Positions 7,014-16,125 of a stretch of 64,000 bases of DNA are shown here, piece by piece. Source of the stretch: Aldehydirespirator sp965116195. Lineage in GTDB: Bacteria > Actinomycetota > Acidimicrobiia > Acidimicrobiales > Aldehydirespiratoraceae. The DNA lies in the NCBI GenBank assembly GCA_965116195.1, contig OZ220491.1, forward strand, positions 682,001 to 746,000, written 5' to 3'. The notes under the pieces were generated by a model. The model was given only the letters and a program-made list of their open reading frames with translations, was not told the DNA's origin and did not search any database. Each line of letters begins with the position of its first letter. Positions within the stretch are counted from its first letter, which is position 1. A program made the position numbers and the translations under genes.

Positions 7014-9950
7014 GTGACCCTGACATCTGAACAGATCAAGATCACATCCCTGCTCGGTGCAGCTGCGGCTGAGCCTTCGGAACCGACTACGGCGGAACCA
7101 GGCGAATCGACCGCAACAGCACCGGACGAAGTTGCTGATCGGATCATCTGGGAGCGGCGTGATGCCCGGTTGGTGGATCACCGCGACGGTTCGGTCGTCT
7201 TTGAACAGACCGGTACCGAGGTGCCTGCATCCTGGTCGCAGAGCGCCACCAACATCCTGGCTCAGAAGTACTTCCGAGGTGCTCTCGGCACCTCTGAGCG
7301 GGAGTCATCGTTGCGGCAGGTGGTGGGACGGATCGTGGGCACGATCACCGACTGGGGTCGTGGTGACGGCTACTTCGCTGACGCTGCCGCCGCGGCAGGT
7401 TTTCAAGCAGGGTTGTCCGACCTGCTGTACACCCAGAAGGCTGCGTTCAACTCTCCTGTGTGGTTCAACATCGGCGTGCGTGACGTGCCACAACAGGCCT
7501 CGGCCTGCTTCATCTTGTCGGTGCAGGACACGATGGAATCGATCTTGACCTGGTACACCGAGGAGGGACGCATCTTCAAGGGTGGCTCAGGCGCTGGTGT
7601 CAACCTGTCACGTCTGCGTGCCAGTTGTGAACCGCTCGGTGGAGGTGGCACCGCTTCAGGGCCTGTCAGCTTCATGCGGGGTGCAGATGCTTCCGCAGGC
7701 ACGATCAAGTCAGGAGGCAAAACACGTCGGGCCGCCAAGATGGTCGTGCTCAACGCGGACCATCCCGACATCGAAGAGTTCATCTGGTGCAAGGCTCGCG
7801 AGGAACGCAAGTCGCGAGCTCTGGCTTCCGCTGGTTTCGACATGAGCCTCAACGGGGTTGACGCGGCCTCGGTGCAGTACCAGAACGCCAACAACTCCGT
7901 GCGTGTGACAGACGAGTTCATGCAAGCAGCTGTCAAGAATCACAACTGGGATCTCACAGCACGTGTTGACGGCAGGGTTGTCAGAACAGTGTCAGCCCGT
8001 GCACTTTTGCGCCAGATCGCCGAGTCGGCGTGGGAATGCGCCGACCCCGGCCTGCAGTTCCACTCCACAATCAATCGTTGGCACACCGCCGCAGCGACCG
8101 GGCCGATCACCGCCAGCAACCCCTGCTCGGAATACATCCACCTTGACAACAGCGCCTGCAACCTCGCCTCGATCAATCTGCTGAAGTTTCTTGGTGACGA
8201 TGGTGTCTTTGATGTTGACGGATTCCGCCGAGCTGTCCGTTTGGTGTTCATCGCTCAGGAGATTCTGGTCGGCCATGCCGACTACCCAACTGAGGCCATA
8301 ATGCGGACCACTCACGATTTCCGTCAACTGGGTCTGGGCTACGCCAATCTCGGGGCGATGCTCATGGCGCTTGGTTTGCCCTACGACTCCGATGAGGGCC
8401 GCGCCATGGCGGCAGCTGTTACTGCACTGTTGACCGGCGAGGCCTACCTGACCTCATCCCGAATGGCCGAGTCCATGGGCCCGTTTGCCGGGTTTGACGC
8501 CAACCGTGACCACATGTTGCGGGTTCTGGAGCAACATCGTGCTGCCGTCGGGGCAATAGACGAAAGTCTGGCCCCTGCTGAAGTACTTCAGACGGCACGG
8601 ACTGTCTGGGACGAGGCCTGTGAGCGTGCCGCGGTTCACGGTGTACGCAACAGTCAGGCCACCGTGCTGGCCCCCACCGGCACCATCGGACTGCTGATGG
8701 ACTGTGACACCACCGGAATCGAACCGGACCTGGGTCTCGTCAAGTCCAAGCGACTGGTGGGCGGCGGCACGATGGAGATCACCAACCAGACTTTGCCCAG
8801 AGCGTTGGACCAACTCGGCTACAGCGGCGAGCAGTCCGCTCAGATCATTGAACATGTGGCCGAGCATCACACGGTGGACCGATCACCGCTTCGGCCTGAG
8901 CATCGGGACGTTTTCGCCTGCTCTCTGGGTGACAATCCCATCAGCGCTTCGGGCCATATCGCCATGATGGCAGTCGTCCAACCGTTTCTTTCGGGTGCGA
9001 TTTCCAAGACCGTGAACATGCCTGCTGATGCCACCGTTGATGATGTTGAGCAGCTCTTCATTGACGCATGGCGTCTCGGTCTCAAAGCCGTTGCGATCTA
9101 TCGTGACAACTCAAAGGTGGCACAACCTCTCAGCATCGGCAAAGAAAGCGTGGCCGAGCAGCAGACAGACCTGGATTTGGGCAGTGCTGCCGGACGGCAG
9201 ACAGACTTGAACTCGAACGGTGCTGCCGGACGGCAGACGAACTCGGGTTTGAGCAGTGCTGTCGCGCCACAGCCGGTATCGGATTCGGGCGAGCCGGTGC
9301 GGCGACGTCTGCCCAAGTCCCGGGTCTCACGCACGTTCGAGTTTCGTGTGGCGGATTGCAAGGGGTTCGTGACCGTAGGGCAATATCCGGATGGCCGACC
9401 CGGCGAGATATTCGTCACGGTTTCCAAGCAGGGTTCCACCCTCGCCGGGATCATGGACGCATTCGCCATCTCGGTCAGTCATGGCCTGCAGTACGGCGTG
9501 CCGCTCGCCTCCTATGTCGAGGCCTACGTCGGGGTGCGTTTTGAACCGGCTGGCATTACCGACGATCCCGACATTCGCATAGCCACCAGCCTCATGGACT
9601 ATCTGTTCCGCAAACTGGCGGTCATGTATCTTTCTGAGCAGGAGCGCGCTGCACTGGGGATCTACACGACCGCCGAGCGAACACAGCCCACGCTTCCGGG
9701 AGTGGAGGAACAGGCCACGCCGACATCGCAGGGACACGACGTGGCACCGGATCCTCCTTCCAGACGTTCGCCGACTCGGTCAGCCACCCAGTTGAGCTTG
9801 CACACGACCAACATGCCTGCGGATACGGTGACATTGCCCAACACCGGTGTGGCCGCGGCTCCGTTTTGCATGGTCTGCGGCGTACCCATGCGGCGAGCCG
9901 GTTCATGTTTTGTGTGCGCCGAGTGTGGCGCAACGAGTGGTTGCAGTTAG
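7014..9950 (+). CDS. nrdJ: vitamin B12-dependent (class II) ribonucleoside-diphosphate reductase
   Basis: The 978-residue enzyme reduces ribonucleotides using adenosylcobalamin. Seen features are PVWFNIGVRD (about residue 150), FKGGSGAGVNLS, the SNPCSEYIHLDNSACNLASI finger-loop region near 368 and APTGTIGLLMDCDTTGIEPD near 553. The C-terminus carries a CxxC...CxxC pair (CMVCG, CFVCAECG) that probably binds zinc or relays electrons. A linker near residues 715-755 contains three imperfect 12-residue repeats around AAGRQTDL. GTG at 7014 is preferred because AGGAAGGA lies at good distance. Nearness to lexA recalls the actinobacterial lexA-nrdR-nrdJ region, but no nrdR is present here. Confidence 0.95.
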   Translation: MTLTSEQIKITSLLGAAAAEPSEPTTAEPGESTATAPDEVADRIIWERRDARLVDHRDGSVVFEQTGTEVPASWSQSATNILAQKYFRGALGTSERESSLRQVVGRIVGTITDWGRGDGYFADAAAAAGFQAGLSDLLYTQKAAFNSPVWFNIGVRDVPQQASACFILSVQDTMESILTWYTEEGRIFKGGSGAGVNLSRLRASCEPLGGGGTASGPVSFMRGADASAGTIKSGGKTRRAAKMVVLNADHPDIEEFIWCKAREERKSRALASAGFDMSLNGVDAASVQYQNANNSVRVTDEFMQAAVKNHNWDLTARVDGRVVRTVSARALLRQIAESAWECADPGLQFHSTINRWHTAAATGPITASNPCSEYIHLDNSACNLASINLLKFLGDDGVFDVDGFRRAVRLVFIAQEILVGHADYPTEAIMRTTHDFRQLGLGYANLGAMLMALGLPYDSDEGRAMAAAVTALLTGEAYLTSSRMAESMGPFAGFDANRDHMLRVLEQHRAAVGAIDESLAPAEVLQTARTVWDEACERAAVHGVRNSQATVLAPTGTIGLLMDCDTTGIEPDLGLVKSKRLVGGGTMEITNQTLPRALDQLGYSGEQSAQIIEHVAEHHTVDRSPLRPEHRDVFACSLGDNPISASGHIAMMAVVQPFLSGAISKTVNMPADATVDDVEQLFIDAWRLGLKAVAIYRDNSKVAQPLSIGKESVAEQQTDLDLGSAAGRQTDLNSNGAAGRQTNSGLSSAVAPQPVSDSGEPVRRRLPKSRVSRTFEFRVADCKGFVTVGQYPDGRPGEIFVTVSKQGSTLAGIMDAFAISVSHGLQYGVPLASYVEAYVGVRFEPAGITDDPDIRIATSLMDYLFRKLAVMYLSEQERAALGIYTTAERTQPTLPGVEEQATPTSQGHDVAPDPPSRRSPTRSATQLSLHTTNMPADTVTLPNTGVAAAPFCMVCGVPMRRAGSCFVCAECGATSGCS
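9155..9265. repeat. 36-bp in-frame repeat in the nrdJ linker
   Basis: CGGACGGCAGAC occurs at 9191 and 9227, and a diverged unit precedes them, giving a period of 36 bp (12 codons). It lies between the catalytic barrel and the C-terminal part, where length variation should be tolerated. Confidence 0.75.
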
Positions 9951-9972
9951 CGCAACGAGTGGTTGCAGCTAG
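9929..9972. repeat. 22-bp duplication supplying both convergent stop codons
   Basis: CGCAACGAGTGGTTGCAGYT is present at 9929 and 9951. Copy 1 carries the nrdJ TAG at 9948-9950; copy 2 carries, on the other strand, the TAG at 9969-9971 of the convergent NTF2-like gene. Confidence 0.9.
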
Positions 9973-10433
9973 GCAGTGTCGTCGTCGACCAGAGCCTTCT
10001 TGTGTTGCAGGTACTTCTTGACCATCTCGCCGAACCTCTGCGGATTGTAGATGTCCTCTTCGTAGCTCCACTGGCCGTTGCCCGCGTATTTGAGCAGCGT
10101 GAAGTTGTACTGCTGATGGAGTGACCCGTCGCCGGGGTCAGCCATCCGGTTCCACACCTGACAGATGAGCCAACCTCGTTCTTCGTCAATGATGTACCAC
10201 TCAATCGGAAAGTGGATCATCTCGTTGTTGGGCCACTCGTTCATGGTTGCCTGGATCCACTTGTAGATCGCCTCTCGGCCGCCGAAGGTGCCGAAGTGGT
10301 GCTCTATGTAGGTTGCGTCTTCGGTGAACAGGTCTGCCCAGCCGCGCCAGTCGCCGGTGGTACCGGCTCGCAGCGCTTCGGTTTGGTAGCGCACGAAGGC
10401 CTTCTCTATCTCTTGACGGCTCCATCTGCTCAT
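9969..10433 (-). CDS. SnoaL/NTF2-like family protein
   Basis: The product of about 154 residues has the cone-shaped NTF2 fold signature: an N-terminal helix (IEKAFVRYQTEALRAGTTGDW), WADLFTEDATYIEHHFGTFGGREAIYKWI, and strands WYIIDEERGWLICQVWNRM and WSYEEDIYNPQRF. Relatives are dehydratases, isomerases or ligand-binding proteins; nothing here fixes the substrate. An AAGGAGG abuts the first ATG (10439) and lies 6 bp before the second (10433), so the second is chosen. The stop lies in a 22-bp copy of the nrdJ end. Confidence 0.8.
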   Translation of the reverse strand: MSRWSRQEIEKAFVRYQTEALRAGTTGDWRGWADLFTEDATYIEHHFGTFGGREAIYKWIQATMNEWPNNEMIHFPIEWYIIDEERGWLICQVWNRMADPGDGSLHQQYNFTLLKYAGNGQWSYEEDIYNPQRFGEMVKKYLQHKKALVDDDTA

Positions 10434-10521
10434 CGGCATCCTCCTTGTTCATTCGAGTCGTTCGTCTTGGTCTTGGTGGTGTCAATGTTGCGCGGGATGT
10501 GAAGCGTAGTATCTGGAAGCC

Positions 10522-11427
10522 ATGTCGTGCCTGTCCACGCTGCAGCAATTCGGTCGCAAGGCGTTCGACCTGTTCACGAAACTGCGTCACGAGTGGTCAC
10601 GAGCCCGCATCGGCGGGCTGTCTGCCGAAATCGCCTTTTTTGGTCTTCTCGGGTTGTTTCCCGCTGTGCTCGTGTTTGCGGCGGCGCTCGGGTCACTTGA
10701 CGAGATGATCGGCGTTGATGCCGCTGCTGACATCGAGGGCTGGCTGCTTGACCGCGTGACCGGGACCTTTGGGAGTGACAACACCCTGCGGGCCACCGTC
10801 GCCGAACTGTTCGACAGGCCCAACGCGGGCCTTATCACAGCTGGTGTCCTTTTGGCTGCCTACGCTTCTTCACGTGGCTTTACTGCCGTGGTTGGTGCGC
10901 TTGAGGTGGCTCACGGGCGTGAGGGCCGTCGCAGCTGGATCTCAACTCGTGTGATGGGGTTCGTGCTGACCCTGTTCACTGTGATCGTGGCCGCACTTGT
11001 TGCGGCCATGGTGGTGGTGGGGCCCTTGCTCGGCACCGGCGAGGAACTTGCCGACCGTCTGGGTGCAGACTCAGCCGTCACGACAGCGTGGGTGTGGTTC
11101 CGCTGGCCGACTGTCTTTGTGGTGATGGTGCTCTGGACGGCAAGCATCTACCACTTCGCACCCCGGAGTCGCACCCCGTGGCGCAGCGATATTCCGGGGG
11201 CCCTGTTCGGCACCGTCTGGTGGATCGCCGTGTCTATTGGTTTCCGCACCTATGTGGATGTCGCGTCCAATGGCGTAAACGCAGTGTTCGGGCTGCTCGG
11301 TGGTGCCTTGAGCCTGCTCATCTGGCTGTATCTGCTGGCGATGGGATTGCTTGTCGGAGCCGCAATCAACGCGGTACTGGCGCGCTCCGGAGGCCAGGAC
11401 AGATATGCCGCAACCCCTGGGTGCTGA
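10522..11427 (+). CDS. YihY/BrkB-family inner membrane protein
   Basis: This 301-residue polytopic protein shows the family pattern: GGLSAEIAFFGLLGLFPAVLVFAAALG (TM1 with the AFF motif), LITAGVLLAAYASSRGFTAVVGALEVAHGREG, then four further helices and the RSRTPWRSDIPGALFGTVWWIAVSIGFRTYV segment. The C-terminus ends ARSGGQDRYAATPGC. The function of the family is unsettled (once called ribonuclease BN). The ATG at 10522 has no strong Shine-Dalgarno. The 3' end (CCTGGGTGCTGA) seeds the downstream repeat. Confidence 0.88.
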   Translation: MSCLSTLQQFGRKAFDLFTKLRHEWSRARIGGLSAEIAFFGLLGLFPAVLVFAAALGSLDEMIGVDAAADIEGWLLDRVTGTFGSDNTLRATVAELFDRPNAGLITAGVLLAAYASSRGFTAVVGALEVAHGREGRRSWISTRVMGFVLTLFTVIVAALVAAMVVVGPLLGTGEELADRLGADSAVTTAWVWFRWPTVFVVMVLWTASIYHFAPRSRTPWRSDIPGALFGTVWWIAVSIGFRTYVDVASNGVNAVFGLLGGALSLLIWLYLLAMGLLVGAAINAVLARSGGQDRYAATPGC

Positions 11428-11690
11428 GCACGCAGTCTTCTGCCTCTCGTGCTCCTTGGTGCTGAGCGCGCCGTCGTCCTCCTCTCGCGCTCCTGGTTGC
11501 TGCGCAAGCTGTCTTCCGTCTCTCGTGCTCCTGGGTGCTGAGCGCGCCGTCGTCCTCCTCTCGCGCTCCTGGTTGCTGCGCAAGTTGTCTTCCGTCTCTC
11601 GTGCTCCTGGGTGCTGAGCGCGCCGTCGTCCTCCTCTCGCGCTCCTGGTTGCTGCGCAAGCTGTCGTCCGTCTCTCAGTATGAGCGGGCC
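11415..11690. repeat. 38/76-bp higher-order tandem repeat from the yihY stop region
   Basis: GTGCTGAG-type units occur at 11421 (the genuine stop), 11459, 11496, 11535, 11573 (diverged) and 11611, spaced 37-39 bp. Pairs of units form a 76-bp superunit (11459, 11535, 11611) that is almost identical between copies. The first unit contains the TGA of the yihY gene. Confidence 0.9.
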
Positions 11691-11778
11691 TGGTGCTCAT
11701 GGGCGCTGATGTACACGCGGTTGATTTCGTGACAACGACTTGACTTGATGTCCTAGATTGTGCGGATCATGACTTGAG

Positions 11779-11808
11779 TTGTTGTCTCATGGTGTGCTGT
11801 GGTATGTT
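11779..11808 (+). promoter_or_regulatory. candidate promoter for the coiled-coil gene
   Basis: TTGTTG (11779-11784) and TATGTT (11803-11808) are separated by 18 bp, about 100 bp before the ATG at 11912. The rest of 11691-11911 shows no gene. Confidence 0.45.
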
Positions 11809-11911
11809 ACATGTCGCTTCCGTGCACGGTCTGCGGGCTGGCGCGGTTGCCTCGGAGTAGTCCTCAAGGGCCTCCCAACCGATCACCAACGAAACGGACG
11901 GAGGTTACGTG

Positions 11912-13198
11912 ATGGACACAACATCCCCAGCACAACGAGCAGTGCTGCACAAGAAACTGGTAGGGCTTATGAGCCAAGAGAGCGCAGATATCCTGATGGA
12001 TCATCTTCCACCGGGAGGGTGGAGCCAGATGGCCACCAAGGAAGACCTCAACGCGGTTGAGCAGCGCCTGAAGCAGGCCATTCAAGCTGCCTTCAGCGAA
12101 ACTGCTGAGTTGCGCACTCAGATGGTTGAGGCGATTGCCGGGTTACGGTCTGAGATGGTTGAGATGACTGCTGAGACTCGGGCTCAGATCGCTGTGACGA
12201 ATGAGGTGATGCAAGCCGGTTTCGCTGAACTGAGGGCTCAGATCGCTGTGACGAATGAGGTGATGCAAGCTGGTTTCGCCCAATTGCAGGCTCAGATTGC
12301 TGAGAATGGTGCTCAGATTGCTGAGAATCGGGCTCAGATTGCTATGACGAATGAGGTGATGCAAGCTGGTTTCGCCCAATTGCAGGCTCAGATTGCTGAG
12401 AATCGGGCTCAGATTGCTGTGACGAATGAGGTGATGCAAGCTGGTTTCGCCCAGCTGCAGGCTCAGATTGCTGAGAATGGTGCTCAGATTGCTGAGAATC
12501 GGGCTCAGATTGCTGCGACGAATGAGGTGATGCAAGCTGGTTTCGCCCAGCTGCAGGCTCAGATTGCTGAGGCGGCTGCGGAGCGTGCGGAACTGTTCAA
12601 GGGTTTGGACGAGGCGCGTCACGATCTTGCTGTGGGGTTTGCTGAGGCGGCTGCGGAGCGTGCTGAGCTTGTCAAGGGTTTGGCTGAGGCGGCTGCGGAG
12701 CGTGCGGAACTGTTCAAGGGTTTGGACGAGGCGCGTCACGATCTTGCTGTGGGGTTTGCTGAGGCGGCTGCGGAGCGTGCTGAGCTTGTCAAGGGTTTGG
12801 CTGAGGCGGCTGCGGAGCGTGCGGAACTGTTCAAGGGTTTGGACGAGGCGCGTCACGATCTTGCTGTGGGGTTTGCTGAGGCGGCTGCGGAGCGTGCTGA
12901 GCTTGTCAAGGGTTTGGCTGAGGCGGCTGCGGAGCGTGCGGAACTGTTCAAGGGTTTGGATGAGGCGCGTCACGAACGTGCCATGGGATTCGCCGAGGCG
13001 GCCAAGGAGCGCGCTGATCTCGCCATGGCCCTGGCCAAGGAGCGTGGGGATCTTGCCATGGGTCTGGCCAAGGCCAGTCAGGAGCGTGCCGAGATCGTGA
13101 AAGGTCGAGCCATGTTTCTCTATGTGATCGTCTCCACGATCGCTGCGGCGACCATCTCGGTCTGGATTGCCCTGTATTCCACAGTGGGCGGCGGCTAG
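11912..13198 (+). CDS. tail-anchored coiled-coil protein expanded by tandem repeats
   Basis: The 428-residue product starts at an ATG 7 bp after GGAGG (a GTG lies one codon upstream). The N-terminus (SADILMDHLPPGGWSQMATKEDL) resembles small actinobacterial coiled-coil proteins of unknown function. Next come five copies of a module with NEVMQAGFA, then about 3.5 copies of a 39-residue module (AEAAAERAELFKGLDEARHD...GFAEAAAERAELVKGL), all predicted helical. The C-terminus is one transmembrane segment (MFLYVIVSTIAAATISVWIALY). It probably forms a long rod anchored in the membrane. A related gene starts at 63705. Confidence 0.75.
   Translation: MDTTSPAQRAVLHKKLVGLMSQESADILMDHLPPGGWSQMATKEDLNAVEQRLKQAIQAAFSETAELRTQMVEAIAGLRSEMVEMTAETRAQIAVTNEVMQAGFAELRAQIAVTNEVMQAGFAQLQAQIAENGAQIAENRAQIAMTNEVMQAGFAQLQAQIAENRAQIAVTNEVMQAGFAQLQAQIAENGAQIAENRAQIAATNEVMQAGFAQLQAQIAEAAAERAELFKGLDEARHDLAVGFAEAAAERAELVKGLAEAAAERAELFKGLDEARHDLAVGFAEAAAERAELVKGLAEAAAERAELFKGLDEARHDLAVGFAEAAAERAELVKGLAEAAAERAELFKGLDEARHERAMGFAEAAKERADLAMALAKERGDLAMGLAKASQERAEIVKGRAMFLYVIVSTIAAATISVWIALYSTVGGG
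12180..12565. repeat. repeat block encoding NEVMQAGFA modules
   Basis: GATTGCTGTGACGAATGAGG-type sequence recurs five times with variable spacing made by adding or losing a short GCTCAGATTGCTGAGAAT subunit. All steps keep the reading frame. Confidence 0.85.
12566..12990. repeat. 117-bp in-frame tandem repeat
   Basis: Units begin at 12566, 12683, 12800 and 12917 (partial), a period of 117 bp or 39 codons, with almost no differences. This suggests recent expansion by multiples of three. Confidence 0.95.
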
Positions 13199-13338
13199 CG
13201 GTCCAACGGTACGACTGTCACATCGTGGCCTCTCTGCAAGCACTGGTCTCTTCGGGACTATTTCGGGCTGTCTTTGGCTGAACCGAGTTGAGAAGCACCA
13301 GAACCCTGAGGTGCTGATACCGGTTACCCTCAAGACCC

Positions 13339-15153
13339 GTGGGCGACTTCCGGGTAAACCTTGATGAGGTCATGTTCAACCTGTTCCATGTCGCTGACCT
13401 TGATGGTCTCGCAGAGTTGGACGGTTTTGAGCACGTGGAGCACGAGGTGGTGGTGCAACTGCTCAGCGAAGCAGCTCGTTTCGCGCAGGAGGTCGTGGCT
13501 CCACTCAACCGCACAGGTGACATTGTGGGTGCTGTCCGGCGTGAGGACGGCTCGGTGGTACTCCCCGAGGGCTTTCGCGAGGCCCACCAAGCCTACGTGA
13601 AGGCTGGCTGGGGATCAGTTTCGGTTGATCCCGAATACGGTGGGGGCGGCTTCCCGCACCTGCTGGGTCTGGCCGTGGAGGAAATGTTCGCTGCGGCTTG
13701 CATGTCATGGTCGCTCTGCCCGCTGCTCACGCACGGCGCGATCAACATGCTGGGGGCACACGGCAGTCCAGAACTAAAAGAGCAGTATCTCCCGTTTCTG
13801 GCCGCGGGCTCCTGGGCAGGCACAATGAACCTCACCGAGCCCCAGGCTGGCTCTGATCTTGGTGCTGTCAGCACCCGGGCAGTACCCCAGAGTGACGGCT
13901 CCTACCGCTTGTACGGCACGAAGATCTTCATCACCTACGGCGAACATGACCTGGCCGGCAACATCGTGCATCTGGTTCTGGCGCGCACGCCCGATGCTCC
14001 ACCGGGGACGCGTGGTATCAGCTGCTTCCTGGTGCCGAAGTTCCTACCCGATTCCACAGGAACTTTCGGCAATCCGGATGGTCCCGGCATTCGCAACGAT
14101 GTTCACTGTGTGTCCATTGAGCACAAGCTCGGCATTCATGCCAGCCCGACCTGTGTGATGGCTTACGGGGACCACCAAGGAGCGGTCGGCTTTCTCGTGG
14201 GTGAGGAAAATGGCGGCATGCGGGCGATGTTCACCATGATGAACCACGCTCGTTTGAGCGTGGGACTTGAGGGCGTAGCTGTCGCTGAGCGCTCTTACCA
14301 GCAAGCTCTGGCATACGCCTACGAGCGTCGGCAAGGCCATGCGCCGGGTGCGGTTTGCGATGAGTCCTCGCCCATCATCAATCACCCTGACGTGCGGCGG
14401 ATGCTGCTGGACATGCGGGCGACGACCAGTGCCATGAGGGGCCTTGCCTACCGCAATGCTGAAGCCATAGACCGTGCCACACGAGCTGCTGACGTGTCGG
14501 GACGGCAGGCAGCCACCGAGCAGGCGGCCCTGCTGACACCTTTGACCAAGGCATGGGCCACAGACATGGGATGTGAACTGACCAGTCTCGGCCTGCAGGT
14601 GCACGGGGGTATGGGCTATGTTGAGGAGACAGGCTCGGCTCAGCACTACCGAGATGCCCGCATAGCGCCCATATATGAGGGTACCAACGGCATTCAGGGC
14701 GTTGATCTGGTGACCCGTAAGCTCCCACTACGTGGCGGCGGCGCAGTTGCTGATCATCTGGCACAGATCACCCGAACCGTTGATGCGATTGAAGGTATTG
14801 AGATGTTGGCACCGCTGAAGCGCCACCTGAACGCCGCAGTGTCAGCCACCAGAGAAGTCAGTGGCTGGCTCCTGGATGTGGCACCGCAGCGTCGTCTGGC
14901 AGGTGCCAGCGCATTTCTGGAGATGTTGGCCGTCACGACGGCGGGTGCCGTCCTGGCTGACGGCGCTGTCGCAGCCCGTGGTCTTTCCTCTGAATGGCCG
15001 ACAGATATCGCTGTTGACCGCGCAGTGCTGGCACGTTTCTTTGCCTCTAACCGGCTTGCGAGTGTGCCCGGGCTGGCTGCTGCCGCCACTGAGACCGCTG
15101 ATGATCTGGACATCGCAGCTGAGCGGATTTTGGCGCAGGCATCGTCTGCATGA
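13339..15153 (+). CDS. acyl-CoA dehydrogenase (FadE5-like, long form)
   Basis: The 604-residue flavoprotein is longer than the usual 380-400 because it belongs to the long FadE5/AidB-like group with an extra C-terminal helical domain. Signatures are SWAGTMNLTEPQAGSDLG (FAD-binding), KIFITYGEHDLAGNIVHLVLAR, MTMMNH-like MFTMMNHARLSVGLEGV and IAPIYEGTNGIQGVDL, whose Glu is the expected catalytic base. It oxidises acyl-CoA thioesters in beta-oxidation; chain length cannot be read. GTG at 13339 keeps the conserved N-terminal stretch (NLDEVMFNLFHV); no ribosome binding site is obvious. It overlaps lgt by 4 bp. Confidence 0.9.
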   Translation: MGDFRVNLDEVMFNLFHVADLDGLAELDGFEHVEHEVVVQLLSEAARFAQEVVAPLNRTGDIVGAVRREDGSVVLPEGFREAHQAYVKAGWGSVSVDPEYGGGGFPHLLGLAVEEMFAAACMSWSLCPLLTHGAINMLGAHGSPELKEQYLPFLAAGSWAGTMNLTEPQAGSDLGAVSTRAVPQSDGSYRLYGTKIFITYGEHDLAGNIVHLVLARTPDAPPGTRGISCFLVPKFLPDSTGTFGNPDGPGIRNDVHCVSIEHKLGIHASPTCVMAYGDHQGAVGFLVGEENGGMRAMFTMMNHARLSVGLEGVAVAERSYQQALAYAYERRQGHAPGAVCDESSPIINHPDVRRMLLDMRATTSAMRGLAYRNAEAIDRATRAADVSGRQAATEQAALLTPLTKAWATDMGCELTSLGLQVHGGMGYVEETGSAQHYRDARIAPIYEGTNGIQGVDLVTRKLPLRGGGAVADHLAQITRTVDAIEGIEMLAPLKRHLNAAVSATREVSGWLLDVAPQRRLAGASAFLEMLAVTTAGAVLADGAVAARGLSSEWPTDIAVDRAVLARFFASNRLASVPGLAAAATETADDLDIAAERILAQASSA

Positions 15154-16037
15154 GCGGCCATGCACAAGTGGGCCTGGAGACGCTGGCCGCAATTCCCAGC
15201 CCCGATGCGAGCAGCATATCAGTCGGGCCTTTTGAGTTGCGCGCCTACGGGCTGATGATCGCTCTTGGAGTGCTGGTAGCAGTGTGGCTGTCCCAGCGTC
15301 GCTGGATGGCGCGTGGTGGTAATTCCGAGGAGATCGGCCGCATCGCCGTGTGGGCGGTTCCTGCCGGCCTGGTCGGCGCGCGGATCTATCATGTGATCAC
15401 TGACTGGAAACGGTTTCAAGACGATGGTTGGTTGGAGGCGTTTGCGGTCTGGAAGGGTGGGCTGGGCATTCCGGGAGGCATGGCGGCGGGCATTCTTGTG
15501 GGCCTGTGGATGGTCCGCCGACAGCGTCTGAACACAGCAGAGGCAATCGCCGCCGTCGTGCCCACGCTGCCACTGGCGCAGGCGATCGGCCGCTTGGGAA
15601 ACTGGTTCAACCAAGAACTCTACGGCTCACCTACTGATCTTCCCTGGGGGCTTGAGATTGACCAAACCCATCGGCCAGAGCAGTATTTGGAAGTAAAGAC
15701 CTTTCATCCCACGTTTCTTTATGAGGCACTTTGGAACCTGGCGCTGTGTGCTGTGTTGTTGATTTTGGACCGGCGCAGGTTGCGGGTCGGCGGCCCCATT
15801 CTGCCAGAAGTCCGACGGGAGGCGAGCGGTCCCGGATCAATCCTGGCTGTCTACATACTCGGCTATGGTGTGGGGAGACTGTGGATCGAAGCGGTGCGTA
15901 TTGACTCGGCAAGTCTGCTTTGGAACGTACGTGTGAACATCTGGATGAGCCTCGCCCTGATCAGTGTTTCCATCTCTTGGTTGGTATGGGCTCGTTTCCG
16001 TTCCCAGCGCACCGTTCGCCCTGTTTTCCCAACCTGA
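15150..16037 (+). CDS. lgt: prolipoprotein diacylglyceryl transferase
   Basis: This 295-residue membrane enzyme transfers diacylglyceryl from phosphatidylglycerol to the lipobox Cys of prelipoproteins, several of which are encoded in this window. Key signs are ELRAYGLMIALGVLVAVW, the LVGARIYHVITDW and GGLGIPGGMAAG segments, PLAQAIGRLGNWFNQELYGSPT (the Lgt signature with essential Arg, Asn and Gly) and FHPTFLYEALWNL. The ATG overlaps the acyl-CoA dehydrogenase stop (ATGA), indicating translational coupling. The 3' end is followed by a short duplication around TGATACTGGTA. Confidence 0.94.
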   Translation: MSGHAQVGLETLAAIPSPDASSISVGPFELRAYGLMIALGVLVAVWLSQRRWMARGGNSEEIGRIAVWAVPAGLVGARIYHVITDWKRFQDDGWLEAFAVWKGGLGIPGGMAAGILVGLWMVRRQRLNTAEAIAAVVPTLPLAQAIGRLGNWFNQELYGSPTDLPWGLEIDQTHRPEQYLEVKTFHPTFLYEALWNLALCAVLLILDRRRLRVGGPILPEVRREASGPGSILAVYILGYGVGRLWIEAVRIDSASLLWNVRVNIWMSLALISVSISWLVWARFRSQRTVRPVFPT

Positions 16038-16093
16038 TACTGGTACCCAGACCCGATACTGGTTACCGATCACGGACAACCAGAACTCGATTT

Positions 16094-16125
16094 GGTTGGC
16101 TCCGGCGAGCCTACCGGAGCCAACC
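16094..16125. terminator. hairpin between convergent lgt and RCC1 gene
   Basis: GGTTGGCTCCGG (16094-16105) pairs perfectly with CCGGAGCCAACC (16114-16125) across an 8-nt loop, and three further pairs extend the stem. There is no clear U-tract on either strand. Its position 56 bp past the lgt stop suggests a bidirectional terminator. Confidence 0.65.
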
